Below, one piece after another: positions 42,053 to 51,426 of a stretch of DNA of 64,000 nt. Position 1 is the stretch's first letter, and every line of letters starts with the position of its first letter. This stretch comes from Flavobacterium quisquiliarum. Its GTDB lineage: Bacteria > Bacteroidota > Bacteroidia > Flavobacteriales > Flavobacteriaceae. The stretch is taken from positions 186,001 through 250,000 of the forward strand of contig NZ_WWEM01000031.1 of the NCBI RefSeq assembly GCF_019308285.1, written 5' to 3'. A program made the translations under genes and the position numbers. Below the pieces are notes generated by a model, which saw nothing but the letters and a program-made list of their open reading frames with translations, was not told where the DNA came from and made no database searches.

Positions 42053-43233
42053 ATTTTTTTTATTTTCTCAAGTCTCAAAAGTGCCTCAAGATAATAATAA
42101 TCTGCGTAATTTATAGAACAATCTATCTCACTTCCTGCTGGTTTATGTCCCGTTGAATGTAATAAAAATGCCGAATTAACATCATGACTCTGATAATGGT
42201 CTGAAAGCGAAACAATCATTTTTTTAGCTTTTGCTAAATATTCATTTTTTAAATTCTTATCTTTTGTATAAGCACTTAACTCTAAAAGTGCCGAAGAAAC
42301 AATAGCTGCGACCGAAGCGTCTCTAGGCTCGTTCGGAATGTTTGGCGCATTGAAATCCCAATACGGAACTAAATCTTCTGTTGTTAATTTATCTAAATAA
42401 ACACGTGCCAATTTATGAGCAAAATCTAAAAACTTGACATCTTTTGTTTCTCTGTAAGTCATTGTAAAACCATAAATCGCCCAAGCTTGTCCTCTTGCCC
42501 ACATACTGTCGTCACTATACCCTTGAGCAGTTCTTCCTTTTATTTTTTTACCAGTTTCAAAATCATAAATGATTACGTGATAAGAAGTATTATCCGGTCT
42601 AAAATGATTCGCCATTGTAGTTTCGGCATGTTTTACGGCAATATCATATAACTTTTTATTTCCGCCATTTTTTGAAGCCCAAAACAATAATTCCAAATTC
42701 ATCATATTATCGATAATAGTATTATGACCGCCCATTTTATTATGAGGCCAAGATTGGATTGTTCCCACTTTCGGATTAAAAAGTTTTGCCAAAGTATCAG
42801 CAGTTTTTAGGATAATTTCTTTGTATTCCGGATTTTTAGTCAATCTGTATCCGTTTCCGAAACTATTAAAAACCTGAAAACCTAAATCGTGATCTCCGGC
42901 TTTGCTGACAGATAAAGGCGTTAAAAAACGACTGAATTTATCGGCTTCTTTTTCCCATTTTTTATCTTTGGTTGCTTCGTATAAAAACCATAATTCTCCA
43001 GGCCAGAAGCCGCTTGTCCAGTCCTTGTAGCCAACAAACTTCCAATCTTTGCTTCCGTTTGGAACTGTTCGTGGCGAAGTACCGTCATTTGGAATTACTT
43101 TTAATGTTTTAGAAGCTTGTTCTGCACAATATTCCAACTGCTTTTTAATATTAAACGTTTTGTCTTTTTGAGAATAACTTTGATTTCCTAAAAGAAACAA
43201 AGCGGTAATCAGGATAAAGAATTTTGTATTCAT
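42049..43233 (-). CDS. Family GH88 unsaturated glucuronyl hydrolase
   Basis: 394 aa with signal peptide (MNTKFFILITALFLLGNQSYS). The alpha/alpha-barrel of GH88 (PF07470) is recognisable: GYKDWTSGFWPGELWFLYEA, DHDLGFQVFNSFGNGYRL (conserved Asp), IIDNMMNLELLFWASKNGG (second Asp, the acid/base pair), and DDSMWARGQAWAIYGFTMTYR. These enzymes remove 4,5-unsaturated uronic acid from the oligosaccharides made by polysaccharide lyases from glycosaminoglycan, ulvan or alginate-like glycans. No lyase or SusCD pair is adjacent, so the substrate is unknown. Confidence 0.95.
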   Translation of the reverse strand: MNTKFFILITALFLLGNQSYSQKDKTFNIKKQLEYCAEQASKTLKVIPNDGTSPRTVPNGSKDWKFVGYKDWTSGFWPGELWFLYEATKDKKWEKEADKFSRFLTPLSVSKAGDHDLGFQVFNSFGNGYRLTKNPEYKEIILKTADTLAKLFNPKVGTIQSWPHNKMGGHNTIIDNMMNLELLFWASKNGGNKKLYDIAVKHAETTMANHFRPDNTSYHVIIYDFETGKKIKGRTAQGYSDDSMWARGQAWAIYGFTMTYRETKDVKFLDFAHKLARVYLDKLTTEDLVPYWDFNAPNIPNEPRDASVAAIVSSALLELSAYTKDKNLKNEYLAKAKKMIVSLSDHYQSHDVNSAFLLHSTGHKPAGSEIDCSINYADYYYLEALLRLEKIKKI

Positions 43234-43373
43234 GTGGTTACTTTTGGTAAATAGTTATTTTAACTGATAAATGTATTAAATAAAGTAAATCGATTTGGGT
43301 TTTGTATTTTCTGCACCCTAAAAACGGATTATTGATGTACTACTTTATGTATGTTTTTTTTCTTTTCGCTTTC

Positions 43374-43406
43374 CTCTTTGTCAAAGTTTTGAACTTTGAC
43401 AAAGAG
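43374..43406. repeat. Palindromic repeat family B, copy 3
   Basis: Arms CTCTTTGTCAAAGTT and AACTTTGACAAAGAG with a three-base centre. It is in the spacer between the GH88 gene and the DUF2809 gene, upstream of both. Confidence 0.85.
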
Positions 43407-43456
43407 AAATTACCATGTTTTAACCTAAATTCGCTTATAACAAAATATCTCTAAAC

Positions 43457-43837
43457 TTGAAACCCCGAATCAGCTACTCTATAGTTTTTCTTAGTATCAT
43501 TTTTCTTGGAATTCTTTCAAGAAAAATCTCTTTCATTCCATTATGTATAGGCGATTTTTTATATGCTGTAATGATTTATTTTTTAGTTCGAATATTTTTT
43601 CCGTTTAAAAATGCTTTCTTAATTGCATTACTTTCTCTGTTGATTTGTTATGGCATTGAATTTTTGCAATTATACCAGGGCGAATGGATGATAGAACTCC
43701 GAAAAACTCTTTTTGGAAGATATGTTTTAGGTCAAGGATTTTTATGGTCGGATATTGTGGCTTATACTTTTGGAATTTTTTCTGCTTTTATTGTAGAAAG
43801 ATTTACTTTGAATTTTCTCAATCGAAAGTCTGTGTGA
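43457..43837 (+). CDS. DUF2809 family membrane protein
   Basis: 126 aa with four hydrophobic segments (about 7-22, 30-50, 55-75, 100-117). LSRKISFIPLCIGDFLYAVM at the start and GIEFLQLYQGEW with a polar GFLWSDIVAYTFG in the second half are typical of DUF2809, a family of unknown function that belongs to the VanZ-like group of small membrane proteins. Its last 20 bases overlap the 3' end of the converging ABC exporter gene. Confidence 0.85.
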   Translation: MKPRISYSIVFLSIIFLGILSRKISFIPLCIGDFLYAVMIYFLVRIFFPFKNAFLIALLSLLICYGIEFLQLYQGEWMIELRKTLFGRYVLGQGFLWSDIVAYTFGIFSAFIVERFTLNFLNRKSV

Positions 43838-45596
43838 TTTTATCAATATTTAAACTGTTGGCCATTGCCATAAAAATTTGATAATAGGTTCTTTTATTAT
43901 CATACAATTCATCGTGAGTTCCTTTTTCGACGCAATGTCCTTTTTCTAAAACAATAATATTTGATGCATCTATTATTTGGGAAATACTGTGCGATATGAT
44001 AATCACAGTTCTATCTTTTTTGATAGCATCTAAAGACTTTTTAATCTGCTCTGTCGCAATCGCATCTAAACTCGCCGTTGGTTCATCAAGGAAAATGATC
44101 GGCGGATTTTTTAAAAACAATCTGGCAATTGCAATTCGTTGTTGCTGTCCACCCGAAAGCAAATGGGCATCAGAATCATAACCTTTTGGCAATTGTATTA
44201 CTTGTTCGTGAATATAAGCTTGTTTTGCAGCTTCAACGACCTCTTCATGCGAAGCTTCAGGATTTCCATATAAAATATTCTCGGCAACGGTTCCTTTAAA
44301 AATATGGTTTTTCTGAAGTACCAAACCTATATTTTTTCGAAGGAAATCGGTATCATAATCTATTAAATCCACTCCGTCTAAAAAGATTTGCCCTGACGAT
44401 GGAAGATAAAACTTATCCAGTAAATTAATAATGGTACTTTTTCCTGCACCGCTCAATCCAACTAAAGCAGAAGTTTCATTCGGTTTAACCGTAAAATTAA
44501 TATCAAACAAAGCTTGAGTTCCGTTTGGATAAATAAAATCAACATTTTTTACTTCTATTAATCCGACGATTTTTTCTGGAATATAAGTACCGCTGGTTTC
44601 TTTTTCTTTTTCGGCTTCCAAAATATCAAAGAAACCTTCAGAATAAATTAAAGCGTCATTGACTTCATCGTAAATTCGGTGCAATTGTCTAATTGGAGAC
44701 GAAACATTATTAAATAACATAATATGAAACATGATCGCGCCAATTGTCATTTGATTATTCAACACAAAATAAGCGGTCAGAATAATTATAATTACAACTC
44801 CAATTTGCTCCACAAAACTTTTAATGCTTTCAAAAATAAAACTGGTTTTTCGGGTTTCCAACTGATTTTCGGTCATTTCATACTGAATCTTTTCATGGCG
44901 ATCGGCTTCTGTAGATTCTCGCACAAAAGATTTAATCACCGTTATCGATTCAATCAAACTTATGATTCCGTTATTCTTAGTTTCACGATAATTACGCATT
45001 CTTCTTCTGAATCCGCTTAATCTTGTTGCCTGTAACTGGCTAATATAAAAGTAAATCGGAATAATACACAAACTTACCAACCCAACATAAACATTAGCAT
45101 AAAACATAATAACCAAAGCCACAAACGCATTGGCAAATAAAGGTAGAATGTCAATAAAGAAGTTTTGAACCAATCGTGTCAAACTGCTGATTCCGGCATC
45201 AATTCTGGTCTGTAATTTACCGCTTTCGTTTTCATCAGAAGTATAAAACTCCATTCTGTAGCTTAAGATTTTTTCGACTATGGTTTGAGAAATATCACGT
45301 GTAATAAAGATGCGGAGTTTTTCTCCATAGAATTTCTGTCCAAATTGCACAACAGAATTAACCAACTCTTTTGTCAATAGGACGATGCTAATAATTCCCA
45401 AAAGATGAAATCCTTTTGATAATGGTTCATGCGCTACCATTAAAGTATTAATGGTATCAACCGTATATTTTAAAATAATAGCATTTACCTGCGCTGCAAA
45501 GGAACCTAAAAACGTAAGCAGTAAAGTCGCAATTACCATTTTTCTGTAAGGCTTTACAAAAGGCAGGATTTTTTTATAAAGTACTGATAATTGCAT
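43818..45596 (-). CDS. ABC exporter, fused membrane and ATPase domains
   Basis: 592 aa half-transporter of the MsbA/multidrug type. Six membrane helices occupy about residues 15-310, followed by the nucleotide-binding domain: Walker A GLSGAGKST near 382, Q-loop in FLRKNIGLVLQKNHIFKGTV, signature LLSGGQQQRIAIARL near 485, Walker B PIIFLDEPTASLD, and switch His in IIISHSISQI. It would work as a homodimer and export lipid, peptide or drug; the substrate is not predictable. Single gene, convergent with DUF2809 (20-bp overlap), divergent from the HAM1-like gene at 45673. Confidence 0.92.
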   Translation of the reverse strand: MQLSVLYKKILPFVKPYRKMVIATLLLTFLGSFAAQVNAIILKYTVDTINTLMVAHEPLSKGFHLLGIISIVLLTKELVNSVVQFGQKFYGEKLRIFITRDISQTIVEKILSYRMEFYTSDENESGKLQTRIDAGISSLTRLVQNFFIDILPLFANAFVALVIMFYANVYVGLVSLCIIPIYFYISQLQATRLSGFRRRMRNYRETKNNGIISLIESITVIKSFVRESTEADRHEKIQYEMTENQLETRKTSFIFESIKSFVEQIGVVIIIILTAYFVLNNQMTIGAIMFHIMLFNNVSSPIRQLHRIYDEVNDALIYSEGFFDILEAEKEKETSGTYIPEKIVGLIEVKNVDFIYPNGTQALFDINFTVKPNETSALVGLSGAGKSTIINLLDKFYLPSSGQIFLDGVDLIDYDTDFLRKNIGLVLQKNHIFKGTVAENILYGNPEASHEEVVEAAKQAYIHEQVIQLPKGYDSDAHLLSGGQQQRIAIARLFLKNPPIIFLDEPTASLDAIATEQIKKSLDAIKKDRTVIIISHSISQIIDASNIIVLEKGHCVEKGTHDELYDNKRTYYQIFMAMANSLNIDKITQTFD

Positions 45597-45635
45597 TTAT
45601 TTGAATTTTAGCTAACATATCAAATATAAGAATTC

Positions 45636-45643
45636 TAAATTTG
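45636..45643 (+). promoter_or_regulatory. -7 promoter element of HAM1-like gene
   Basis: TAAATTTG lies 29 bases before the ATG at 45673. Confidence 0.5.
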
Positions 45644-45672
45644 TGTTGAAAATCATTTAAACACTTAATGCT

Positions 45673-46251
45673 ATGAAACTCGTTTTCGCTTCAAACAACA
45701 AAAATAAAATTGCCGAAATTCAAAGTATGCTTCCTGAAAGCATTAAAATATTAAGTTTAGAAGATATTAATTGTTTGGAAGATATTCCAGAAACTGCAGA
45801 TACCATTGAAGGAAATGCGATTTTAAAAGCAGATTATGTAACCCAGAAATATGGTTATGATTGTTTTGCAGATGACACAGGTTTAGAAGTTAATGCTTTA
45901 AATGGCGAACCTGGAGTTTATTCTGCACGTTATGCCGGCGAACAGAAAAATGCTGACGATAATATGAATAAACTTTTGGACGGATTAAAAGACAAAGAAA
46001 ATCGCAACGCCCAATTTAAAACCGTTATCACTTTAAATCTTAACGGAAAACAATATTTATTTACAGGAATTGCAAAAGGCGAAATAACATTGAGCAAAAC
46101 GGGTACAAATGGTTTTGGATATGATCCAATTTTTAAACCTGAAAATTTTGACAAAACCTTTGCAGAACTGCCTTTGGAAACAAAAAACACCATTGGTCAT
46201 CGCGGAAAAGCGGTTAAGCAACTAATTGATTTCCTGAACACCACAAAATAA
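45673..46251 (+). CDS. rdgB: Non-canonical purine NTP pyrophosphatase (HAM1/RdgB)
   Basis: 192 aa, the normal length. Hydrolyses dITP, ITP and XTP to the monophosphates and so keeps deaminated purines out of DNA and RNA. The family start [19 protein letters not shown] is followed by the metal-binding [20 protein letters not shown] and the nucleotide-binding [15 protein letters not shown]. It is cytoplasmic. It precedes the DeaD gene by 200 bases, which has its own promoter, so this gene is probably monocistronic. Confidence 0.95.
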   Translation: MKLVFASNNKNKIAEIQSMLPESIKILSLEDINCLEDIPETADTIEGNAILKADYVTQKYGYDCFADDTGLEVNALNGEPGVYSARYAGEQKNADDNMNKLLDGLKDKENRNAQFKTVITLNLNGKQYLFTGIAKGEITLSKTGTNGFGYDPIFKPENFDKTFAELPLETKNTIGHRGKAVKQLIDFLNTTK

Positions 46252-46426
46252 TTGTTTAAAATACAACATTTTAATACTTAATTTTTACATTTTAAGACGT
46301 GTTTTTGGGACAAATTCTTGATTTCTTATAAAAAATCATTTTACCAAAATCGTAACTTTTTGATAATCAAATCATAACAAATACATAATTCTTGAAATTG
46401 CATTAGTTTATCTGAATAATTAACAG

Positions 46427-46434
46427 TAATTTTG
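46427..46434 (+). promoter_or_regulatory. -7 promoter element of deaD-like gene
   Basis: TAATTTTG lies 21 bases before the ATG at 46456. The position supports 46456 as start, since the longer frame from 46432 would begin within this element. Confidence 0.55.
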
Positions 46435-46455
46435 CACCCTATTTTAAAAACACAT

Positions 46456-48363
46456 ATGAATAAATTTGAACAATTAGGATTAAATGAATCGTTACTGAAG
46501 GCGATTTTAGATCTAGGATTTGAAAATCCGTCAGAGGTACAGGAAAAGGCGATTCCCCTATTATTGGAAAAAGACACGGATATGGTTGCGTTGGCTCAAA
46601 CAGGGACAGGGAAAACGGCAGCTTTCGGTTTTCCGCTAATTCAAAAAATTGATGCCGACAACAGAAATACACAAGCATTAGTTTTATCGCCAACACGCGA
46701 GTTATGTTTACAGATTACTAACGAACTTAAAAACTACTCTAAATACGAAAAAGGTATTAATGTGGTAGCAGTTTACGGAGGAGCTAGTATAACAGAACAA
46801 GCAAGAGAAATAAAGAGAGGAGCGCAAATTATTGTGGCAACTCCAGGAAGAATGCAAGACATGATTAACAGAGGTTTGGTTAACATTAAAAACATAGACT
46901 ACTGTGTTTTGGATGAGGCTGACGAAATGTTAAACATGGGATTCTATGATGACATTGTATCTATTTTATCAGATACTCCAGATGAAAAAAGCACATGGTT
47001 GTTCTCTGCAACTATGCCGCAAGAGGTTGCCAGAATTGCAAAACAATTCATGAGCGAACCATTAGAAATCACTGTAGGAACTAAAAACTCTGGTTCATCT
47101 ACAGTTTCTCACGAATTTTACTTAGTAAATGCTCGTGATCGTTACGAAGCGTTAAAACGTTTAGCTGATGCTAATCCAGACATTTTCTCTGTAGTTTTCT
47201 GTCGTACAAAAAGAGACACTCAAGCTATTGCTGAGAAGTTAATTGAAGATGGATATAGCGCCGCTGCGTTACACGGAGATTTATCTCAAGCGCAACGTGA
47301 TGGTGTAATGAAATCTTTCCGTGGAAGACAAATTCAGATGCTCGTTGCTACTGACGTTGCTGCACGTGGTATTGACGTTGATAACGTAACACACGTTGTG
47401 AACTACCAATTACCTGACGAGATTGAAACTTACAACCACCGTTCTGGTCGTACTGGTAGAGCAGGAAAATTAGGTACTTCTATTGTAATTGTTACAAAAA
47501 GTGAGTTACGTAAAATTTCTTCTATCGAGAGAATCATCAAACAAAAATTCGAAGAAAAAACTATTCCTTCTGGAATCGAAATCTGCGAAATTCAGTTGTT
47601 GCACTTAGCGAACAAAATTAAAGATACTGAGGTTGATCACGAAATTGACAACTATTTACCAGCAATTAACAATGTTCTTGAAGATTTATCTAAAGAAGAA
47701 TTGATTAAGAAAATGGTTTCAGTAGAATTTAACCGTTTCATTGCTTATTACAAAAAGAACAGAGATATTTCTACTCAATCTTCAGACAGACGCGAAAGAG
47801 GTGATTCTGAGCCAAGAGAATTCAACAATAACGGAGCAGTTCGTTATTTCGTGAATATCGGTTCTAGAGATAATTTCGATTGGATGTCATTAAAAGATTA
47901 CTTGAAAGAAACATTAGACTTAGGTCGTGATGATATCTTTAAAGTTGACGTAAAAGAAGGATTCTCTTTCTTCAATACTGATCCACAGCATACAGACAAA
48001 GTAATGGACGTTTTAAACAACGTACAATTAGAAGGTCGTCGTATCAATGTTGAGATTTCTAAAAATGATGGCGGTGGAAGACGTGACCACAACAACCGTG
48101 GTGGAAGACGTGATTCTGGCAGAAGAGAAGGAAATTTTGCTCCAAGACGTGAAGGCGGATTTAGAAGCGATAGAAACTCTTCAAGAGACGGAGGTTCACG
48201 CGAAGGCGGATTCAGAAGTGATAGAAATTCATCAGCTCCAAGAAGAGAAGGTGGTTTTAGAAGTTCTGCTCCAAGAAACGAAAACGGAGGCTCAGACAGA
48301 GCTCCAAGACGTTCTGAAAGCTTTGGCGATTCGTCTAGACCAAGAAGACCGAGAAGAGATTAA
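46456..48363 (+). CDS. deaD: DEAD-box RNA helicase with DbpA domain and RG-rich tail
   Basis: 635 aa. Cold-shock or ribosome-assembly type helicase. All motifs are canonical: AQTGTGKT, PTRELC, TPGR, DEADEML, SAT, TDVAARGIDV and HRSGRTGRAG. A DbpA/CsdA RNA-binding domain follows (about residues 455-535, RYFVNIGSRDNFDWMSLKDY). The last 90 residues are RG-rich with near-repeats such as REGGFRSDRNSS, which bind RNA non-specifically and often favour condensates. It has its own promoter; a strong terminator is 25 bases past the stop. The helicase at 4786 is shorter, has DEFD and lacks this domain. Confidence 0.95.
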   Translation: MNKFEQLGLNESLLKAILDLGFENPSEVQEKAIPLLLEKDTDMVALAQTGTGKTAAFGFPLIQKIDADNRNTQALVLSPTRELCLQITNELKNYSKYEKGINVVAVYGGASITEQAREIKRGAQIIVATPGRMQDMINRGLVNIKNIDYCVLDEADEMLNMGFYDDIVSILSDTPDEKSTWLFSATMPQEVARIAKQFMSEPLEITVGTKNSGSSTVSHEFYLVNARDRYEALKRLADANPDIFSVVFCRTKRDTQAIAEKLIEDGYSAAALHGDLSQAQRDGVMKSFRGRQIQMLVATDVAARGIDVDNVTHVVNYQLPDEIETYNHRSGRTGRAGKLGTSIVIVTKSELRKISSIERIIKQKFEEKTIPSGIEICEIQLLHLANKIKDTEVDHEIDNYLPAINNVLEDLSKEELIKKMVSVEFNRFIAYYKKNRDISTQSSDRRERGDSEPREFNNNGAVRYFVNIGSRDNFDWMSLKDYLKETLDLGRDDIFKVDVKEGFSFFNTDPQHTDKVMDVLNNVQLEGRRINVEISKNDGGGRRDHNNRGGRRDSGRREGNFAPRREGGFRSDRNSSRDGGSREGGFRSDRNSSAPRREGGFRSSAPRNENGGSDRAPRRSESFGDSSRPRRPRRD

Positions 48364-48384
48364 TATTTCAATTTCTTAAAATAC

Positions 48385-48424
48385 AAAATCCCAAATTCCA
48401 GATATAATTGGAATTTGGGATTTT
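48385..48424 (+). terminator. Terminator after deaD
   Basis: AAAATCCCAAATTCCA (48385-48400) pairs with TGGAATTTGGGATTTT (48409-48424) with no mismatch, around an eight-base loop and followed by T's. Confidence 0.95.
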
Positions 48425-48613
48425 TTTATACATAGATTTTTTTTGCTATGATGAGCTCTTCAATCCAAAACAATATAACTTAATCTTCCCTATCTCTTTT
48501 TATTTAACACAAAAAAGCAATACTGCAGCCTTTGTTAATTTTCTTATAATTAAATTCCAAGACTGCGAGATATTTAATCCCGATTTACTACTTTTAGAGC
48601 TTTAAATCAGGAT

Positions 48614-49387
48614 ATGAAATATTTCGCAGTTTTCTTTTTTATTCTTATGGCTAACATTGGTTTTGCGCAAGATACGCAGCCAACGGTTCCCCAAAGAGTT
48701 TCAGGTTACATTATTAACGACAACAGCAAACAGCCCTTAGCAGGTGTAAACATTATTAATACCAACAAAGTTCGTGGTGCAAAATCTGACGAAAAAGGGT
48801 ATTTTGAAATTGATGTGCAAGTCAATGATACACTGCATTTTTCTATTCTTGGTTTCCAATCTCTTAGAATTAGAGTTACAAATGACTGGATCAAAAACAA
48901 AGTAACACGAATTCAGCTTACCGAAAAAGCAATTGCTCTAGAAGAAGTTATTATTGCTCCGTTTACCTTAACTGGATATCTTGAAATTGACTCTAAATTA
49001 ATCCCTACTAAAGAAAACTATCGTTATAGTATTTCTGGTCTTACGCAAGGTTATGAAGCTGGAGAATATGCTCCAAATGCTTTTGGTAAGGTTTTAGGAT
49101 CCATCTTTAACCCCGCCGATATGCTTTATAATTTCTTCGGTAAAAATGGTAAAGAGCTCAAGAAATTGAAGGAAATGAAGAAAGACGATACCGTTCGAAC
49201 GCTTCTAGAATCAAAATACGACCGTGAAACGGTTGCTGTATTATTAGGAATCAGCAAAGACGAAATCCCCGAAATCATGCATCGATGCAACTATTCTGAT
49301 TCATTCATTCAAACAGCAAATGATTTGCAGATTATGGATGCCATTAGTGCTTGTTATGAACAGTATAAAGTTTTGAAAAGAAACTAA
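48614..49387 (+). CDS. Secreted protein with carboxypeptidase-like regulatory domain
   Basis: 257 aa. Signal peptide of about 18 residues (FFFILMANIGFAQ), then a CarboxypepD_reg-like beta-sandwich (about 30-105) with RVSGYIINDNSKQPLAGVNI and GAKSDEKGYFEIDVQ, the domain that starts SusC-type receptors. The following segment LTEKAIALEEVIIAPFTLTG is like the start of a TonB plug, but the plug and barrel are absent. The C-terminal half is a helical region with KELKKLKEMKKDDTVRTLLE and YDRETVAVLLGISKDEIPEI. This architecture is known as a free-standing periplasmic protein in flavobacteria, of unknown role. Confidence 0.85.
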   Translation: MKYFAVFFFILMANIGFAQDTQPTVPQRVSGYIINDNSKQPLAGVNIINTNKVRGAKSDEKGYFEIDVQVNDTLHFSILGFQSLRIRVTNDWIKNKVTRIQLTEKAIALEEVIIAPFTLTGYLEIDSKLIPTKENYRYSISGLTQGYEAGEYAPNAFGKVLGSIFNPADMLYNFFGKNGKELKKLKEMKKDDTVRTLLESKYDRETVAVLLGISKDEIPEIMHRCNYSDSFIQTANDLQIMDAISACYEQYKVLKRN

Positions 49388-49389
49388 AG

Positions 49390-49522
49390 TTAAGTGATCA
49401 GTGGTCAGATTTTAGTGGTCAGTATATACAAAAAAAAGGAGTGATAAATCACTCCTTTTTTTATTATAAGTTTTCCAGATTACTGATCACTAAAAAAAAA
49501 ACTGACCACTGAACACTAATTC
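49390..49522. repeat. Family C inverted repeat around a terminator
   Basis: The left arm (49390-49424, AAGTGATCAGTGGTCAG and TAGTGGTCAGTA) and the right arm (49480-49519, TACTGATCACTA and ACTGACCACTGAACACTA) are inverted relative to each other, with a terminator hairpin (49431-49462) between them. The last CTA of the right arm is the stop codon of pepD. Confidence 0.8.
49431..49462. terminator. Terminator inside repeat
   Basis: AAAAAAAGGAGTGAT (49431-49445) pairs with ATCACTCCTTTTTTT (49448-49462), almost without a loop. Confidence 0.9.
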
Positions 49523-50979
49523 TTAACTGGTATATTCTCAAGAATTTCTAAAACAAATTTCCAATATTTCTGAGCAGAAGAAATACTTGCTCTTTCATCT
49601 GGAGAATGTGCTCCGTGAATTGTTGGCCCAAAAGAAATCATATCCATATCTGGATAATTAGTGCCTAAAATTCCACATTCTAAACCTGCATGACAAGCTA
49701 CAACTTTAGGCTGTTCTCCATTTTGCTTTTCGTAAATCTCTTTTAAAACTTCCAAAATCTCAGAATTTACATTTGGAGTCCATCCTGGATAAGAACCAGA
49801 AAGTTCTACTTCGCATCCTACTAATTCAAAAGCAGAACGTAAAGAATTAGCCAAATCAAATTTTGAAGATTCAACAGAAGAACGTGTTAAACATCCAACC
49901 AAAATTTCTCCATCTTTTATAACTACACGAGCAATATTATTAGAAGTTTCAACCAAATCAGCCATATCAGCGCTCATTTTATACACTCCGTTTTGCGCAG
50001 CATAAATTGCTCTAATAATTCCTTCCTGAACACCAAGATCCATTACTTTTTCAGGTAAATCTCCTTTTACAATTTCAATCGTTAAATTGGGCTCAGTTGT
50101 TTTGTATTCTGCTTTGATATCAGCAATTATTTCCTGCATGTCATAAACATACGCTTCATCAAACATTTGAGAAATGATTACTTTGGCAACACTTTCTCTC
50201 GGAATTGCATTTCGAAGACTTCCTCCATTGATTTCAACAATTTGTAAACCGAAGTTTTCAAATGCATCAAACAATAAACGATTCATAATTTTATTGGCAT
50301 TTCCTAAACCTTTATGGATATCCATTCCTGAATGTCCTCCGTTTAGCCCTTTTACCGTAATCGTATATCCAACAGAAGCTTCTGGAACTTCTTCTTCATG
50401 ATACGTTCTTGTAGCTGTTACATCGATTCCTCCAGCACATCCAATATCAATTTCATCATCTTCTTCCGTATCTAGGTTTAATAAAATCTGTCCTTGTAAA
50501 ATGCCTCCTTTAAGATTTAAAGCTCCTGTCATTCCAGTTTCTTCATCGATTGTAAACAAAGCTTCAATCGCAGGATGCGGAATATCTTTGCTTTCTAAAA
50601 TTGCCATAATAGTCGCTACTCCTAACCCATTATCGGCTCCAAGTGTTGTGCCACGAGCACGAACCCAGTCTCCATCTACATACATATCGATTCCCTGAGT
50701 ATCGAAGTCAAAAACTGTATCTGCATTTTTTTGGTGTACCATATCCAAATGTCCTTGCATTACGATAGGTTTACGATTTTCCATACCAGGAGTTGCAGGC
50801 TTTCTGATAATTACATTTCGAATTTCATCTTCAAAAGTTTCCAGACCTAAGCTGCTTCCAAAGTTTTTCATAAACTCAATTACGCGCTCTTCTTTCTTTG
50901 ATGGACGCGGAACAGCATTTAAATCTGCGAATTTATTCCAAAGTGCTTTTGGTTCCAGATTTCTTATTTCTTGACTCAT
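49516..50979 (-). CDS. pepD: Aminoacyl-histidine dipeptidase (PepD)
   Basis: 487 aa from the ATG at 50977-50979 (MSQEIRNLEPKALWNKFADL is the family start; the frame opens eight codons earlier). M20 metallopeptidase that splits Xaa-His and other dipeptides. Zinc and catalytic residues are visible in VMQGHLDMVHQ, GTTLGADNGLGVATIMAILE, FTIDEETGMTGALNL and the C-terminal ISFGPTIHGAHSPDERASI. It is cytoplasmic. It converges on the gene at 48614 across the family C repeat, which supplies its TAG stop. Confidence 0.95.
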   Translation of the reverse strand: MSQEIRNLEPKALWNKFADLNAVPRPSKKEERVIEFMKNFGSSLGLETFEDEIRNVIIRKPATPGMENRKPIVMQGHLDMVHQKNADTVFDFDTQGIDMYVDGDWVRARGTTLGADNGLGVATIMAILESKDIPHPAIEALFTIDEETGMTGALNLKGGILQGQILLNLDTEEDDEIDIGCAGGIDVTATRTYHEEEVPEASVGYTITVKGLNGGHSGMDIHKGLGNANKIMNRLLFDAFENFGLQIVEINGGSLRNAIPRESVAKVIISQMFDEAYVYDMQEIIADIKAEYKTTEPNLTIEIVKGDLPEKVMDLGVQEGIIRAIYAAQNGVYKMSADMADLVETSNNIARVVIKDGEILVGCLTRSSVESSKFDLANSLRSAFELVGCEVELSGSYPGWTPNVNSEILEVLKEIYEKQNGEQPKVVACHAGLECGILGTNYPDMDMISFGPTIHGAHSPDERASISSAQKYWKFVLEILENIPVKN

Positions 50980-51132
50980 TATATTTTGTTTGATGTTTAA
51001 CAATTAAGCGCTTCAAAGTTACAAAGTTTAATTGCTTTTTTAGCCGCGAATTATATGAATTAGCACAAATTATAATGGCTCTAAATGGATTTAGAAATAT
51101 GTACTAAGGATTAAGTACAAATCGAAAACAGT

Positions 51133-51426
51133 CTATAAAGGATATTTAGAAGGACTTAATGAAGTATTAAAAACAGACATGATGTATACCGTTTTAATTT
51201 TTTCATCAATAAAATAAAATATAATAAATGGAAATTTCCTGATAGGAAGAGCGCGGTAATCCTTATATCTAATTTCAAAAAAAGGATTCTTTGATAATAT
51301 AACTAAGTATTCATCAACTATTTCGTAAAAATGTTCACCTAAGCCAATTCTTTTCGATTCGTAATAATCAATTGCTTCTTGTATATCAAGAATTGCTCTC
51401 GGCTCGATTACTACATTAAAAATCAT
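51133..51426 (-). CDS. ParE/RelE-family toxin
   Basis: 97 aa, typical size. The fold signature is seen in FNVVIEPRAILDIQEAIDYYE, a long helix pair, and then RYKDYRALPIRKFPFIIFYFID, which ends with the conserved beta-strand FPFIIFY; the Arg/Lys residues are the functional type of ParE/RelE. It overlaps the upstream antitoxin by four bases (ATGA), the usual translational coupling. Target, gyrase or the ribosome, is not predictable from sequence. Confidence 0.88.
   Translation of the reverse strand: MIFNVVIEPRAILDIQEAIDYYESKRIGLGEHFYEIVDEYLVILSKNPFFEIRYKDYRALPIRKFPFIIFYFIDEKIKTVYIMSVFNTSLSPSKYPL

Noticed and set aside
47960..48360. DNA tandem repeat at the end of deaD
   Set aside because: The repeats are at the amino-acid level with varied codons; normal for RG-rich helicase tails.
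48047..48379. 110-codon plus-strand frame within the end of the deaD-like gene
   Set aside because: Out-of-frame shadow of the RG-rich repeats of the helicase; composition (Glu/Val repeats) follows from the repeat codons.
48408..48605. 65-codon plus-strand frame after deaD
   Set aside because: Starts inside the terminator hairpin, has no promoter element and resembles random AT-rich translation.
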